NCBI GenBank assembly: GCA_965243215.1
Contig: CBDEUJ010000005.1
Span: forward strand, 1,054,001 to 1,118,000
Length of the DNA stretch: 64,000 nucleotides
Origin: JAJEFO01 sp009843725
Lineage (GTDB): Bacteria; Pseudomonadota; Alphaproteobacteria; Rhodobacterales; Rhodobacteraceae
Direction of reading: 5' to 3'
A model generated the notes under the pieces. That model saw only the letters and a program-made list of their open reading frames with translations. It was not told the DNA's origin and did not search any database. Every line of letters starts with the position of its first letter. Position 1 is the first letter of the stretch. A program made the position numbers and the translations under genes. Positions 51,419 to 59,804 of the stretch are shown here, piece by piece.

Positions 51419-52639
51419 ATGCGCGAAACACATTTTGAAGACGGAAAATGGTGGGTCAGCCCCTACAATTTCGTGCCAGAAGTCCGCAAGGACCTGGACC
51501 TCCCGCCAAGGGTCGAGATCCACGACGCGACCCTGCGCGACGGCGAGCAGACGCCCGGTGTCGTATTCTCCATCGATGACAAGATCCGCATCGCCAGCAA
51601 GATGGACGAAATCGGCGTCGACCGGATTGAGGCCGGCATGCCGGCCGTGTCGCCACAAGATGCCGAAGCCATCAAGGAGATCTCGAAGCTCGGCCTGAAG
51701 TCCAGGATCTACACCTTCGCCCGCGCACTCAAGGCCGACATCGACATGGCGCTGGAATGCGGTGCCCACGGTGTCATCATCGAGGTGCCGATCGGCTATC
51801 CGAAGCTGGTCACCCAGTTCGGCTGGACCTGGGAGGACGTGTTCAAGAAGAGCCGGGACGTGATCAACCATGCCCGCGAACAGGGACTGCACGCGGTGTA
51901 CTTCCCCTACGACACGACTCGCGCCCGACCGGAGGATCTGACCAGCCTCTGCAACGCGATCATGGCGGAATCGCCGCCCGACGCGATCGGCATCGTCGAC
52001 ACCATGGGATGCGCGACGCCCGAGGCGGTCAAGTACTTGGTTCGCTGGGTCAAGGGCATGACAGGACTGCCCATCGAGATCCACACTCACAACGATTTCG
52101 GAATGGGCGTGGCAACGGAACTCGCCGCCGTGACGGCAGGCGCCGAATGCGTGCATAGCTGCGGCAACGGACTGGGCGAACGGACGGGCAACGCGGCGCT
52201 TGAAGAGCTGATCCTGGGCCTCGACCTGCTCTACGGGTACGAGTTGGGATACAGGCTCGACAAGCTGCCCGAGCTTGGCGCGATGCTTTCCGAACTTTCC
52301 AACGTGCCGATCGCCCGCAACAAGCCCGTCCTTGGCCACGGCAACTTCATTCGTGAGAGCGGGATCGGCATCCAGTACGTGATGCACGACCCGCTGGTGA
52401 TGTTCGGAACCCATCCCGCCCTGACTGGCCGGTCAGGAGAGGTGGTGCTTGGCAAGAAAAGCGGCAAGGCCTCGATCGTCTACAAGATGGGGGAGCTGGG
52501 GCTGGGGGACTTGGCCGACGACCAGGCGGCAGAGGTGCTGACCCGGGTCAAGGCCAAGGGCATCGAGAAGCGCGACATGCTGAACGACGAGGAATTCCGC
52601 AGCATCGTCAGCGAAGTGCGGGCCAGGAACGCCGCCTGA
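51419..52639 (+). CDS. NifV/LeuA-family acyl-CoA condensing enzyme (homocitrate/isopropylmalate-synthase-like)
   Basis: About 406 residues. DRE-TIM barrel of the HMGL family: EIHDATLRDGEQTPGVVFSI (metal and catalytic Arg-Asp), IHTHNDFGMGVATELAAVTA (HxH metal ligands) and SCGNGLGERTGNAALEELIL. It lacks the long LeuA regulatory domain, so it resembles NifV homocitrate or (R)-citramalate synthases. It condenses acetyl-CoA (or malonyl-CoA-derived units) with a 2-oxoacid. No nif genes are in the window. Start chosen at 51419 (GGGGGAG upstream) over 51398. Divergent from gntR. Confidence 0.82.
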   Translation: MRETHFEDGKWWVSPYNFVPEVRKDLDLPPRVEIHDATLRDGEQTPGVVFSIDDKIRIASKMDEIGVDRIEAGMPAVSPQDAEAIKEISKLGLKSRIYTFARALKADIDMALECGAHGVIIEVPIGYPKLVTQFGWTWEDVFKKSRDVINHAREQGLHAVYFPYDTTRARPEDLTSLCNAIMAESPPDAIGIVDTMGCATPEAVKYLVRWVKGMTGLPIEIHTHNDFGMGVATELAAVTAGAECVHSCGNGLGERTGNAALEELILGLDLLYGYELGYRLDKLPELGAMLSELSNVPIARNKPVLGHGNFIRESGIGIQYVMHDPLVMFGTHPALTGRSGEVVLGKKSGKASIVYKMGELGLGDLADDQAAEVLTRVKAKGIEKRDMLNDEEFRSIVSEVRARNAA

Positions 52640-53264
52640 AAGCCTCGCGCGCTTCGTGAAGGGCCGATGCAGGCCGCCTTGGCTCCTGGCCTGAGTCCGG
52701 CAAGATGCGCAACAACTTCAAGGCGAGCGCCAGAAGGCAGGCCAGCGCACAAGCGCCGTCGCAGCGCCTTGTCAACGTCGTGGGGCAATGCCGATGACGG
52801 CGGACCCGAGGATCATGGCACACGCGTCCGGCAAGGCCGTCATGCGCAAGGCCCGACCTGCGCGCAACGCGAAGAAGATCAGGTTCCGGTCCGCCGACGG
52901 GACCGAAAGCAGGTCGATGGCTGCGCTCAGGAACGCGACCACCACCATCGGGCCCAGCGCCAGCTGGCCTCCGGGCATCACCTGGTTCCGCAATGCGGCC
53001 AGGACCGCCCGTTTCGGCGACGCGCCAGCAGTCGGGCGTCCGGCAACTTCACGGACCGGCCCGAACTGCGGGGCAGCCGCGCCATTGCATCCGGACACTC
53101 CTTGGACAAGAGCGCTCCGAACGGGATCCCTGGCTGATCGAGCAAAGGCATCATGCCGCGGCCACGGCCAAGCTGCGACAGCGTGACCGGAGCCAGGTGG
53201 CAGGCCGATGGGCGCATGGTCAGGCGATCATCAGGTGCGGCCGCAGGCAGCGGGTCCGCGCGGG
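52640..53264. other. 625-base stretch without a recognisable gene
   Basis: Between the NifV-like gene and the GlcG-like gene. A minus-strand frame at 52772-53098 has a hydrophobic stretch (LALGPMVVVAFLSAAIDLLS) that hints at a former membrane protein, and another minus frame runs from 52978, but neither shows a family pattern or ribosome site. Possibly a decayed transporter gene. Confidence 0.4.
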
Positions 53265-53753
53265 TCAGTCTGAACGATCCGACAGGCTGGACATGCGCCA
53301 ATTCGGGTCGGCTTCGGACGGTTCGGGAACAAGTCCCGCTGCAGCGACGGCAGCGACGGCGCAGTACTCGTCCCTTTCCGAAGTGTCGCCGCTGATGCCG
53401 ACAGCACCAATTGTGTGGCCATCCGCGTCCTCGATCAGCACGCCACCCGGGACCGGGATGAAGCGCCCTTCAGATGCCGCTGCCAGTGCATTCTGAAAGG
53501 CGGGCCGCCTGGACAAGCGGTCCCGGATCAGGCGGCTTGACATGCCCATGCCAAGCGCGCCCCAGGCCTTGCCGTGCGCGATGTCGAAGCGCAGAATGCC
53601 GGAGCCGTCCTCGGACTTGCACGCAACGACTTTTCCGCCAGCGTCGAGCACGACCACGGAAAGCGGCAACATGCCCTCGTCCCTTCCATGTCGCAATGCG
53701 ACATCGACGATCTGTTCTGCCCGCTCCAGGGGAAGCGTCGTTTTCAGCTTCAT
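53265..53753 (-). CDS. GlcG/HbpS-family haem-binding-like protein
   Basis: 162 residues. LPLERAEQIVDVALRHGRDE, PLSVVVLDAGGKVVACKSED, then AAASEGRFIPVPGGVLIEDA and GAVGISGDTSERDEYCAVAA are the standard GlcG/HbpS segments. Members accompany glycolate, propanediol and aromatic catabolism genes; their role is poorly defined (cofactor or small-molecule binding). The open frame reaching 54626 is spurious extension; ATG 53753 gives the normal length. Confidence 0.88.
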   Translation of the reverse strand: MKLKTTLPLERAEQIVDVALRHGRDEGMLPLSVVVLDAGGKVVACKSEDGSGILRFDIAHGKAWGALGMGMSSRLIRDRLSRRPAFQNALAAASEGRFIPVPGGVLIEDADGHTIGAVGISGDTSERDEYCAVAAVAAAGLVPEPSEADPNWRMSSLSDRSD

Positions 53754-54282
53754 CGAGACGCTCGCTTCAAGTCCGGCAACCAGGTCACAACTTCGGGGAG
53801 GGCCAAAGGAAATGCAATCGTGATTGCGCGGGCATGGAAGAACGGCGCGAAGCCGCGGATCACCAGGCCCAGGGAGATGCCCGGGGCGCACTCCGTTCAC
53901 GGGCAAGGCAGCCGCGCCTGTCCGGCGGGCACTCAGGCAGATGCAGACCAAGCTGACGACGATCACCTGCTGCATCCTGCCATCCATGTCCTTCCATGAC
54001 CCGGCGCTGCCGAGGAGAGGCGGCCCTCCAGGCGTTGCCGGTTCTCGTCTCCGACATGTCCGAGGCTCTCCGAATCGCCGCTTGCGTCTCAGACCATTTG
54101 CGCGCTTCTCCGAAAGGCCGGCTGCGGGCCGAACCGGGTCTGGCAGGCATCGCGCCTTTGCGTCAGCATCCTGCCACGTACGCCTCCCGCCTCGCCCTTC
54201 ATGGGCTGGCCTGTATGTCCAGCCCTGCCGCAACCCGATCCGGGTCGCACGCGACCAGTTGAACAAGCACAGGAGTGTACCG
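53754..54282. other. 529-base divergent intergenic region, nothing recognised
   Basis: Separates the divergent GlcG-like and cupin genes and should hold both promoters. No gene or strong inverted repeat seen. The open frames are Arg/Pro/Ala-rich. Confidence 0.45.
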
Positions 54283-54897
54283 ATGGCACGAAAATTCCGC
54301 CGGGTCGTGACCGGCCATGACAACAATGGCAAAGCCATCGTCGTCAGCGACACGACTGCCACGCAATGTCTTGAACGCCCGAGCCGGCCAGGGGTCAGGT
54401 TGACGAATTTCTGGATCGAGCGTGGCAGCCCTGCCGAATACGACGGCCCGACAGAGACCTGCACCGGCGACCTCGTCCTGCACCCGCCGCCGATGGGCAG
54501 CACGTTTCGCTGCGTCGAATTCCTGCCCGAGGACCCTGACGTCCTGAAGACCGTCGACGGCAAGGCCGCGTTCGGAGAGATGGATGCCAGCGCCAATGTC
54601 GTTGAGGGTGGCCGGCATCCGTTCATGCACCGAACCGATTCGCTGGACTATGCCATCGTGCTCACGGGCGAGATATGGATGGTCATGGACGACGAAGCGG
54701 ACGACCTTCTGTTGAGGGCCGGTGACGTGCTGATACAGCGCGGCAACAACCACGCATGGTCGAACCGCGGTACCGAGCCATGCATCATCGCTTTCGTGCT
54801 GATTGACGGCGTCACCCGGCGCGATGCGCCGGCAGGCCGGCAAAAAGGGCATCCCGCGGCAAAGCTGAACAGGACCAACGCGCCCCAAAGGGCGTAG
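54283..54897 (+). CDS. cupin-domain protein
   Basis: 204 residues. A single C-terminal cupin: RHPFMHRTDSLDYAIVLTGE (His/Glu metal ligands) then RAGDVLIQRGNNHAWSNRGT. The N-terminal 100 residues (FRRVVTGHDNNGKAIVVSDT) are typical of a group of small cupins in aromatic- or ketoacid-degrading bacteria. AGGAG precedes ATG 54283 by eight bases. Enzyme activity unknown; may be a dioxygenase, isomerase or decarboxylase. Confidence 0.82.
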   Translation: MARKFRRVVTGHDNNGKAIVVSDTTATQCLERPSRPGVRLTNFWIERGSPAEYDGPTETCTGDLVLHPPPMGSTFRCVEFLPEDPDVLKTVDGKAAFGEMDASANVVEGGRHPFMHRTDSLDYAIVLTGEIWMVMDDEADDLLLRAGDVLIQRGNNHAWSNRGTEPCIIAFVLIDGVTRRDAPAGRQKGHPAAKLNRTNAPQRA

Positions 54898-55023
54898 TGC
54901 ACGCCGCGTTCCGGCAAGTTCGCCTTGATGAAGCAAGCGACGCCTGAGCAAAGCGTGAAAGGCCGCGAAGATTGACCCAATCAGCGGTATCGGCGGCGAC
55001 CGGGATGTTGATCATGCAACGTC

Positions 55024-55054
55024 TTGACCTTCCAGTTGCTGGAAGGATTATCTT
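55024..55054 (+). promoter_or_regulatory. CueR-type (MerR-family) copper promoter/operator
   Basis: TTGACC -35 box (55024-55029), a 19-base spacer and TATCTT -10 box (55049-55054). The spacer carries the dyad ACCTTCC-N6-GGAAGG, nearly the CueR/HmrR box of E. coli copA and cueO. A 19-base spacer is the hallmark of MerR-type activation. It stands 50 bases before the glutaredoxin-MauE gene. No MerR-family gene is in the window, so the regulator is encoded elsewhere. Confidence 0.85.
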
Positions 55055-55104
55055 TTTCCCGACTTGGTTACGGGTGCAATGCAGGAGTAATGCAGGAGTC
55101 CGCC

Positions 55105-55872
55105 ATGCCGAAGGATGCTGCCGGATCTAAGGCCGCCACGCTCTATCGGATGGTGATGGCCGATCACATGTGTCCCTATGGCCTGAAGTCGAAGGACCTG
55201 CTTGAGCGTCAAGGGTACACCGTCGACGATCTCCACCTGACGACCAGGGAGGCCGTGGATGCCTTCAAGGCGGAACATGGCGTCAGGTCGACGCCGCAAA
55301 CATTCTTCGGAAAGGACCGTGTCGGCGGCTACGAAGACCTCGCGCAACGCCTCGGCGTCCCGATCAAGTCCAAGGATGAGACAACATACCAGCCGGTCAT
55401 TGCACTCTTTTCCGTTGCGGCCCTCATGGCGTTGGCAATGACGTGGGTGTCGATGGACACTGTGCTTGCGGGTCGTACGGTCGAGTGGTTCATCTCGATC
55501 TCGATGGTCCTTCTCGGACTTCAGAAGCTCAAGGACCTCGAAGGCTTCGCGACCATGTTCCTGAACTACGACCTCTTGGCTCAACGCTGGATTCGATACG
55601 GGTACGTCTATCCCTTCGCTGAAACAGGCGCAGGCCTTCTCATGATGGCAGGAGCACTGACCTGGGTATCGGCTCCGGTTGCCTTGTTCGTGGCCGGGAT
55701 CGGAGCCGTCAGCGTCTTCAAGGCGGTCTACGTCGACAGACGCGAACTGAAATGCGCCTGCGTCGGCGGGAACAGCAACGTGCCCCTGGGGTTCGTGTCG
55801 CTGACCGAGAACCTGATGATGATCGGAATGGCCATCTGGATGCTCACGAAAGCGTCCGGGCTCCTTGCTTGA
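55105..55872 (+). CDS. glutaredoxin-MauE/DoxX fusion membrane protein
   Basis: 255 residues. Residues about 10-85 are a glutaredoxin domain (VMADHMCPYGLKSKDLLERQ, GVRSTPQTFFGKDRVGGYED) with CPYG, a monothiol-type site. Residues about 95-255 are a four- or five-helix MauE/DoxX-like part (LFSVAALMALAMTWVSM and others) carrying ELKCACVGGNSNVPLGFVSL with two more cysteines. Likely moves thiol reducing power across the membrane to periplasmic cytochrome c or copper proteins. Start at 55105 (AGGAG seven bases upstream); the TTG at 55024 is the promoter -35 box. First gene of the copper operon. Confidence 0.85.
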   Translation: MPKDAAGSKAATLYRMVMADHMCPYGLKSKDLLERQGYTVDDLHLTTREAVDAFKAEHGVRSTPQTFFGKDRVGGYEDLAQRLGVPIKSKDETTYQPVIALFSVAALMALAMTWVSMDTVLAGRTVEWFISISMVLLGLQKLKDLEGFATMFLNYDLLAQRWIRYGYVYPFAETGAGLLMMAGALTWVSAPVALFVAGIGAVSVFKAVYVDRRELKCACVGGNSNVPLGFVSLTENLMMIGMAIWMLTKASGLLA

Positions 55873-55923
55873 CGTTCCACCCGCTGGAAACTCCATAAGG
55901 CCAAAGGCATCACGAGACATCAA

Positions 55924-56352
55924 ATGCGGATCGCACGGATTCTCTTCATGCTCGTCGGGATCGGCGGCTTGGCCTACTGGCTCGCAGCGGGACCAGACAA
56001 GCAGGTGGCCCAGACTCCTGATGAACCGACAACATCCCTTGCAATCATCACGGTGCCGGAGTCATTGTCATCTAGCGCTCAGGTCGGGAGAGTTGCGTTT
56101 GAAGCCAAGTGTTCGGTCTGCCATGGGGTCAATGCGGTCGGGCGAGAGGATTTCGCCCCTCCGCTGGTTCACAAGATCTACGAGCCATCACACCACGGCG
56201 ACGAGGCCTTTCAGCGGGCCGTGGCAATCGGTGTTCGACAGCATCACTGGCCGTTCGGGGACATGCCGCCAGTCGAGGGCCTGACCCGTGGAGACGTCGC
56301 GATGATCATCGCGTATGTCCGCGAGTTGCAGCGGGCAAATGGAATTGACTGA
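55924..56352 (+). CDS. membrane-anchored class I cytochrome c
   Basis: 142 residues. An N-terminal hydrophobic anchor (RILFMLVGIGGLAYWLAAG), then a periplasmic haem domain with CSVCH at residues 63-67 and HWPFGDMPPVEG with the likely Met ligand. Second gene of the copper operon, 51 bases after the MauE fusion. Probably an electron carrier of this module. Confidence 0.86.
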   Translation: MRIARILFMLVGIGGLAYWLAAGPDKQVAQTPDEPTTSLAIITVPESLSSSAQVGRVAFEAKCSVCHGVNAVGREDFAPPLVHKIYEPSHHGDEAFQRAVAIGVRQHHWPFGDMPPVEGLTRGDVAMIIAYVRELQRANGID

Positions 56353-56368
56353 ATTCGGGGAAACAGGA

Positions 56369-56806
56369 ATGAACAGACGATATATCGCATTGGGGGCAAT
56401 CCTGATTGCAGCGACTTCCGCCTTTGCGCATCAGGGCGTTCAAAATCCGGCCGTCAAGGCCAGAATGGCCGCAATGAGCGCAATTTCCGAACACATGAAG
56501 AGCCTCGGGATGATGGCAAGGGGAGCAACAGCGTTCGACGCCGAAGCCGCCAGGGCGGCGGCGGCGGCCATCGCGGACCACGCCGCCGCCGTCCCGGGAC
56601 TGTTTGAAGCGAACGAAACCGACCCCAGATCGGAGGCGAGGCCGGAAATTTGGACCAACTTCGAGGACTTCGGCGCGAAGGCAGCCGAGCTTGAAAGTAT
56701 CGCTGCCGGGCTTTCGGCCTCGATCACCGCTCCGGAAGACCTCGGACCGGCGTTGGGCGGCCTCGGTGCAAATTGCAGGTCCTGTCACTCGGTCTATCGC
56801 GAATAG
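56369..56806 (+). CDS. cytochrome c'-like protein
   Basis: 145 residues with signal peptide MNRRYIALGAILIAATSAFA. The mature part is an all-helical bundle (PAVKARMAAMSAISEHMKSL) with the haem motif CRSCH close to the C terminus followed by SVYRE, the layout of cytochrome c' and c-556. Periplasmic. ATG 56369 has CAGGA just upstream. Functions in the family include NO binding and electron transfer; the role beside a copper oxidase is unknown. Confidence 0.86.
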   Translation: MNRRYIALGAILIAATSAFAHQGVQNPAVKARMAAMSAISEHMKSLGMMARGATAFDAEAARAAAAAIADHAAAVPGLFEANETDPRSEARPEIWTNFEDFGAKAAELESIAAGLSASITAPEDLGPALGGLGANCRSCHSVYRE

Positions 56807-56808
56807 AC

Positions 56809-58110
56809 ATGCCGATTTCGAGACGAACTTTCCTTGCTTCGACAACGGCGGCGGCCGTCGTTCCGTCTTGGAGCATGGCCAATGCAACAAAGCTCACCGC
56901 TGAACCCGTGGTTGCACAGATTTTGCCGGAAGGATCAGGCATCACCCCTTCGCTCGGATTCAACGGGGGCACGCCCGGGCCTGTCCTTCGGGTCAGGCAG
57001 GGCGACGAGCTCTTCGTGAATTTCGAAAACCGGACCGGGGAGCCTTCGTCGGTTCACTGGCATGGCATCCGGATCGACAACGCGATGGACGGAGTTCCGG
57101 GCTTGACGCAAGACGCCGTCCCAGACGGGGACGATTTCGCGTATCGATTCGTCGCGCCCGACGCAGGCACCTTCTGGTACCACTCGCACAGCCGTTCCTG
57201 GGAACAGGTCGCACGGGGGCTCTACGGCCCGCTGATCGTGGAGGAACGGGAACCGCCTGACGTTGATGCAGACATCATCGTCATGATCGACGACTGGTGG
57301 ATGGAGCAAACTGGCGAACTTCGCGACGACTTCAATTCGATGTTCCACTTCTCCCATGGCGGCCGCCTGGGGAACTACGCGAAGGCGGTCGTCTCGCAAT
57401 CTTCGGTACGTGTGGGAGACCGCGTTCGGCTGCGGTTGATCAACACTGCCAATGCCCGGGTGTTTCCCGTCAATATTGGCGGGGTTCAGGGCAACCTTGT
57501 CGCCCTGGACGGAATGCCGCTCAGGAAGGTCGAACCCATTGACACGATTCTCCTGGCGCCGGCACAACGTGCAGACATCGTCGCCGACGTCACGGAAAGC
57601 GTGGTGTTCAGCTTCTGGACAGGCCAAGAACAGTATCCCTTGGCAACCATTGACACCGATGGAGCAAACCCCGGTCCGCGAACATCTCCGATTGGTCCCC
57701 TCCCGCCGAACACTGCCGCGACGACCAGCGGCGATGCAGACATGCATGTGACCTTGAGGATGCAGGGTGGAGCCATGGGAGGGCGGCACCCCGGTGACGA
57801 CATCTGGTCCTTCAACGGGACGTCAGGTTTGCCGGAAACGCCTTGGCTGCACCTGAAGCGAGGAACGGCGGTGCGGGTGACCTTGGTGAACGACACGTCT
57901 TTTCCACATGGCATTCACCTCCATGGTCAACATTTCCACGAGTTGGACGGCGAGGGATCATTGGGGCCGCTTCGCGATACGTCCCTGGTCGCGGCAAGGG
58001 AAAGCCGAGACATCCTTTGTGTCTTCAACAATCCTGGGAAATGGCTGCTGCACTGCCATACGCTCGGACACGCCGCCACCGGCATGGAGACCTGGGTGGA
58101 GGTCGGATGA
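56809..58110 (+). CDS. multicopper oxidase (CueO/CopA-like, Tat-exported)
   Basis: 433 residues. The Tat signal ISRRTFLAST starts it. Copper motifs: VHWHGIRID (about 83), FWYHSHSRSW (about 123), HGIHLHGQHFHEL and LLHCHTLGHAATGMETW (HCHxxxHxxxxM, type 1 site with Met). Three cupredoxin domains. It lacks the long Met-rich CueO insert, so it may oxidise Cu(I), a phenol or cytochrome rather than being a strict cuprous oxidase. The start is 2 bases after the cytochrome c' stop; the stop overlaps the next cytochrome gene (ATGA). Expected to be copper-inducible from the promoter at 55024. Confidence 0.92.
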   Translation: MPISRRTFLASTTAAAVVPSWSMANATKLTAEPVVAQILPEGSGITPSLGFNGGTPGPVLRVRQGDELFVNFENRTGEPSSVHWHGIRIDNAMDGVPGLTQDAVPDGDDFAYRFVAPDAGTFWYHSHSRSWEQVARGLYGPLIVEEREPPDVDADIIVMIDDWWMEQTGELRDDFNSMFHFSHGGRLGNYAKAVVSQSSVRVGDRVRLRLINTANARVFPVNIGGVQGNLVALDGMPLRKVEPIDTILLAPAQRADIVADVTESVVFSFWTGQEQYPLATIDTDGANPGPRTSPIGPLPPNTAATTSGDADMHVTLRMQGGAMGGRHPGDDIWSFNGTSGLPETPWLHLKRGTAVRVTLVNDTSFPHGIHLHGQHFHELDGEGSLGPLRDTSLVAARESRDILCVFNNPGKWLLHCHTLGHAATGMETWVEVG

Positions 58111-58541
58111 AGGGGCTTGTCGTTGCCCTGGGGATCTTCGTCTGCCCCACCATCATCCAGGCCGGTCATGAACTCGATGATCGGGACATCAGCGCCGGAC
58201 AGGCCCTTTACAACGAACACTGCGCCTCCTGTCACGGTGCGGACCTTGAAGGGGCGCCCAACTGGCGGTCTCCGAACGAAGACGGCACCCTCCCGGCGCC
58301 GCCGCACGATGAAACCGGGCATACGTGGCACCACGACAACCAGCTGCTCTACGCCTACACGGCATCAGGCGGAGAAGGTGCGCTGGCCGAAAGAGGGATC
58401 ACCAATTTCAAGAGCGCCATGCCAGGCTTCGCGGACGTCATTTCGGAAGAGGAAATCTGGAACATCCTCGCCTACATTCGCTCAACCTGGCCTGAACGTG
58501 TTCAGAAAATTCAGGCGGGCAGGAACCCGCCGCATCAGTGA
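58107..58541 (+). CDS. periplasmic class I cytochrome c
   Basis: 144 residues with signal peptide MKGLVVALGIFVCPTIIQA. The haem motif CASCH is at 39-43, followed by GADLEGAPNW; the Met ligand is probably in FKSAMPGFADVI. EEIWNILAYIRSTWP is the C-terminal helix. ATGA overlap with the oxidase gene, so tightly coupled. Its 3' end overlaps the convergent Crp/Fnr gene by 7 bases. Candidate electron partner of the oxidase. Confidence 0.88.
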   Translation: MKGLVVALGIFVCPTIIQAGHELDDRDISAGQALYNEHCASCHGADLEGAPNWRSPNEDGTLPAPPHDETGHTWHHDNQLLYAYTASGGEGALAERGITNFKSAMPGFADVISEEEIWNILAYIRSTWPERVQKIQAGRNPPHQ

Positions 58542-59113
58542 TTTTGCCAGGACGGCAACCTGTACTGCCCGCGTCCCGGGCTTTCGACCCGCCCCGCACG
58601 AACCAGCGTTCGGAGTGCCCGATACGTGGCCTCATGGGAAAGAGCAATGCGTCTTGAGAGCGTGATCACCGAGACCTCAAGGAGCCCGGCAACAACCGCG
58701 GCATAGACGCGCTCCACCGCAGACTTGATCGAGATTATCTCCAGAAGCTGCCGATAGGACTGCACCTGACGCGCCATGATCCGGTTATACGCCGTGGAAA
58801 ACTCCGGATTGGCAAAGCCAGCAAGGACCGCCGACCCAGGAATCCTTGCGATGTCACCCGAGACCACAACCGTAGCGTCACAATGATATCGATCTGCGAA
58901 CACAGAGGCTTCGGCGAATGACCCGCCAGGCGACACTGCGTGGATCGCAACCAGTTCGCCGCCTGGCCCAACGCGCTCCATTCGGACTTCTGCGCCGAGC
59001 GAAACAAACATCCCGGCCGTCGGTTCGCCCTCACGGAACAGAATCTCGCCTTCTTTCGAAAATCGAAAGCTGATCTCTTTGGTCGGCAGCATGTGGAAAG
59101 GATCCGGCAGCAT
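58535..59113 (-). CDS. Crp/Fnr-family transcriptional regulator
   Basis: About 192 residues: a cyclic-nucleotide-binding fold (FRFSKEGEILFREGEPTAGM, GGSFAEASVFADRYHCDATV) followed by a C-terminal HTH (SRRIALSHEATYRALRTLVR). The N-terminal Cys cluster of Fnr is missing, so it does not look like an Fe-S oxygen sensor. Alternative ATG at 59092 possible. Divergent from the secreted protein gene at 59180 and overlapped at its start by an ATATGAT-N4-ATCATAT palindrome. Confidence 0.84.
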   Translation of the reverse strand: MLPDPFHMLPTKEISFRFSKEGEILFREGEPTAGMFVSLGAEVRMERVGPGGELVAIHAVSPGGSFAEASVFADRYHCDATVVVSGDIARIPGSAVLAGFANPEFSTAYNRIMARQVQSYRQLLEIISIKSAVERVYAAVVAGLLEVSVITLSRRIALSHEATYRALRTLVRAGRVESPGRGQYRLPSWQNH

Positions 59114-59129
59114 ATGATTTCGATCATAT
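59112..59129. promoter_or_regulatory. ATATGAT-TTCG-ATCATAT palindrome, Crp/Fnr-type site
   Basis: Perfect 7-bp arms with a 4-base spacer, similar to the TTGAT-N4-ATCAA Fnr/Dnr plan but with ATGAT cores. It overlaps the Crp/Fnr start codon by two bases and lies 51-68 bases upstream of the divergent secreted-protein gene. Likely target of the adjacent regulator. Confidence 0.6.
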
Positions 59130-59179
59130 CCAAGACTTTGGGCGAGCGGTAGTCGTAAGGCCCGGATCAGGAGAGCCTC

Positions 59180-59689
59180 ATGTATCGATACATCGCACTC
59201 GCCGCGCAGGTCTTCATCAGTCCAGTCCAGGCACAGCATGCTTACGATTCCACTGTGCCGACCGAAGCGGGTCAGTCAGCCTTCGCCGCGTTGGCCGAGA
59301 TCGTCGAGATACTTCGCCAGGACCCTCACACCAACTGGCAGCGGGTGAATGTCCCGGCGTTGCAACTGCATCTCGTCGATATGGAGATCTTGGCAACGGA
59401 GGCGAAGGCACGGTCCTACGTCGTCGATGGTTCCGTGCGGTTTGAGGTCACCGGCGGTCCACGCGTTGTCGAAGCCCTGCACCGGATGGTGCCCGCTCAC
59501 GCGCCTCTCCTCGACGTAGAAACGGGCTGGGCCACGGAAGTCACAGCAGGAGAGCAAGGTGTGACCGTCATCGTTCGAGGGGAAACGGAAGTCATTTCGG
59601 CCTTGGGATTCCATGGCCTGATGACCATCGGAGCCCACCACCAAGAACATCATCTGGGCATAGCGACTGGTCTGTTGGCTCATCACTGA
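59180..59689 (+). CDS. secreted protein of unknown function
   Basis: 169 residues with a probable signal peptide (MYRYIALAAQVFISPVQAQ). No family recognised. The mature protein has conserved-looking blocks AFAALAEIVEILRQDPHTNW, LQLHLVDMEILATEAKA and a C-terminal His-rich tail (GAHHQEHHLGIATGLLAHH) that could bind metal. AGGAG lies six bases before the ATG. Divergent from the Crp/Fnr gene and downstream of the copper operon, so a metal-linked periplasmic role is conceivable; this is inference. Confidence 0.75.
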   Translation: MYRYIALAAQVFISPVQAQHAYDSTVPTEAGQSAFAALAEIVEILRQDPHTNWQRVNVPALQLHLVDMEILATEAKARSYVVDGSVRFEVTGGPRVVEALHRMVPAHAPLLDVETGWATEVTAGEQGVTVIVRGETEVISALGFHGLMTIGAHHQEHHLGIATGLLAHH

Positions 59690-59804
59690 CCGGCTTCTCA
59701 GAACTGTTCGTATCCTGCTCTCAAGGAGGTTGAGGCTCCACCCCCGATTTGGCCACCATCCGGTTCCAAAGTGAGTTTCCCAAAGCGAATCATCTGTCCC
59801 GATA

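Noticed and set aside
55024..55104. TTG start for the glutaredoxin-MauE gene at 55024
   Set aside because: The TTG is the -35 element of the CueR-type promoter; a ribosome site supports 55105.
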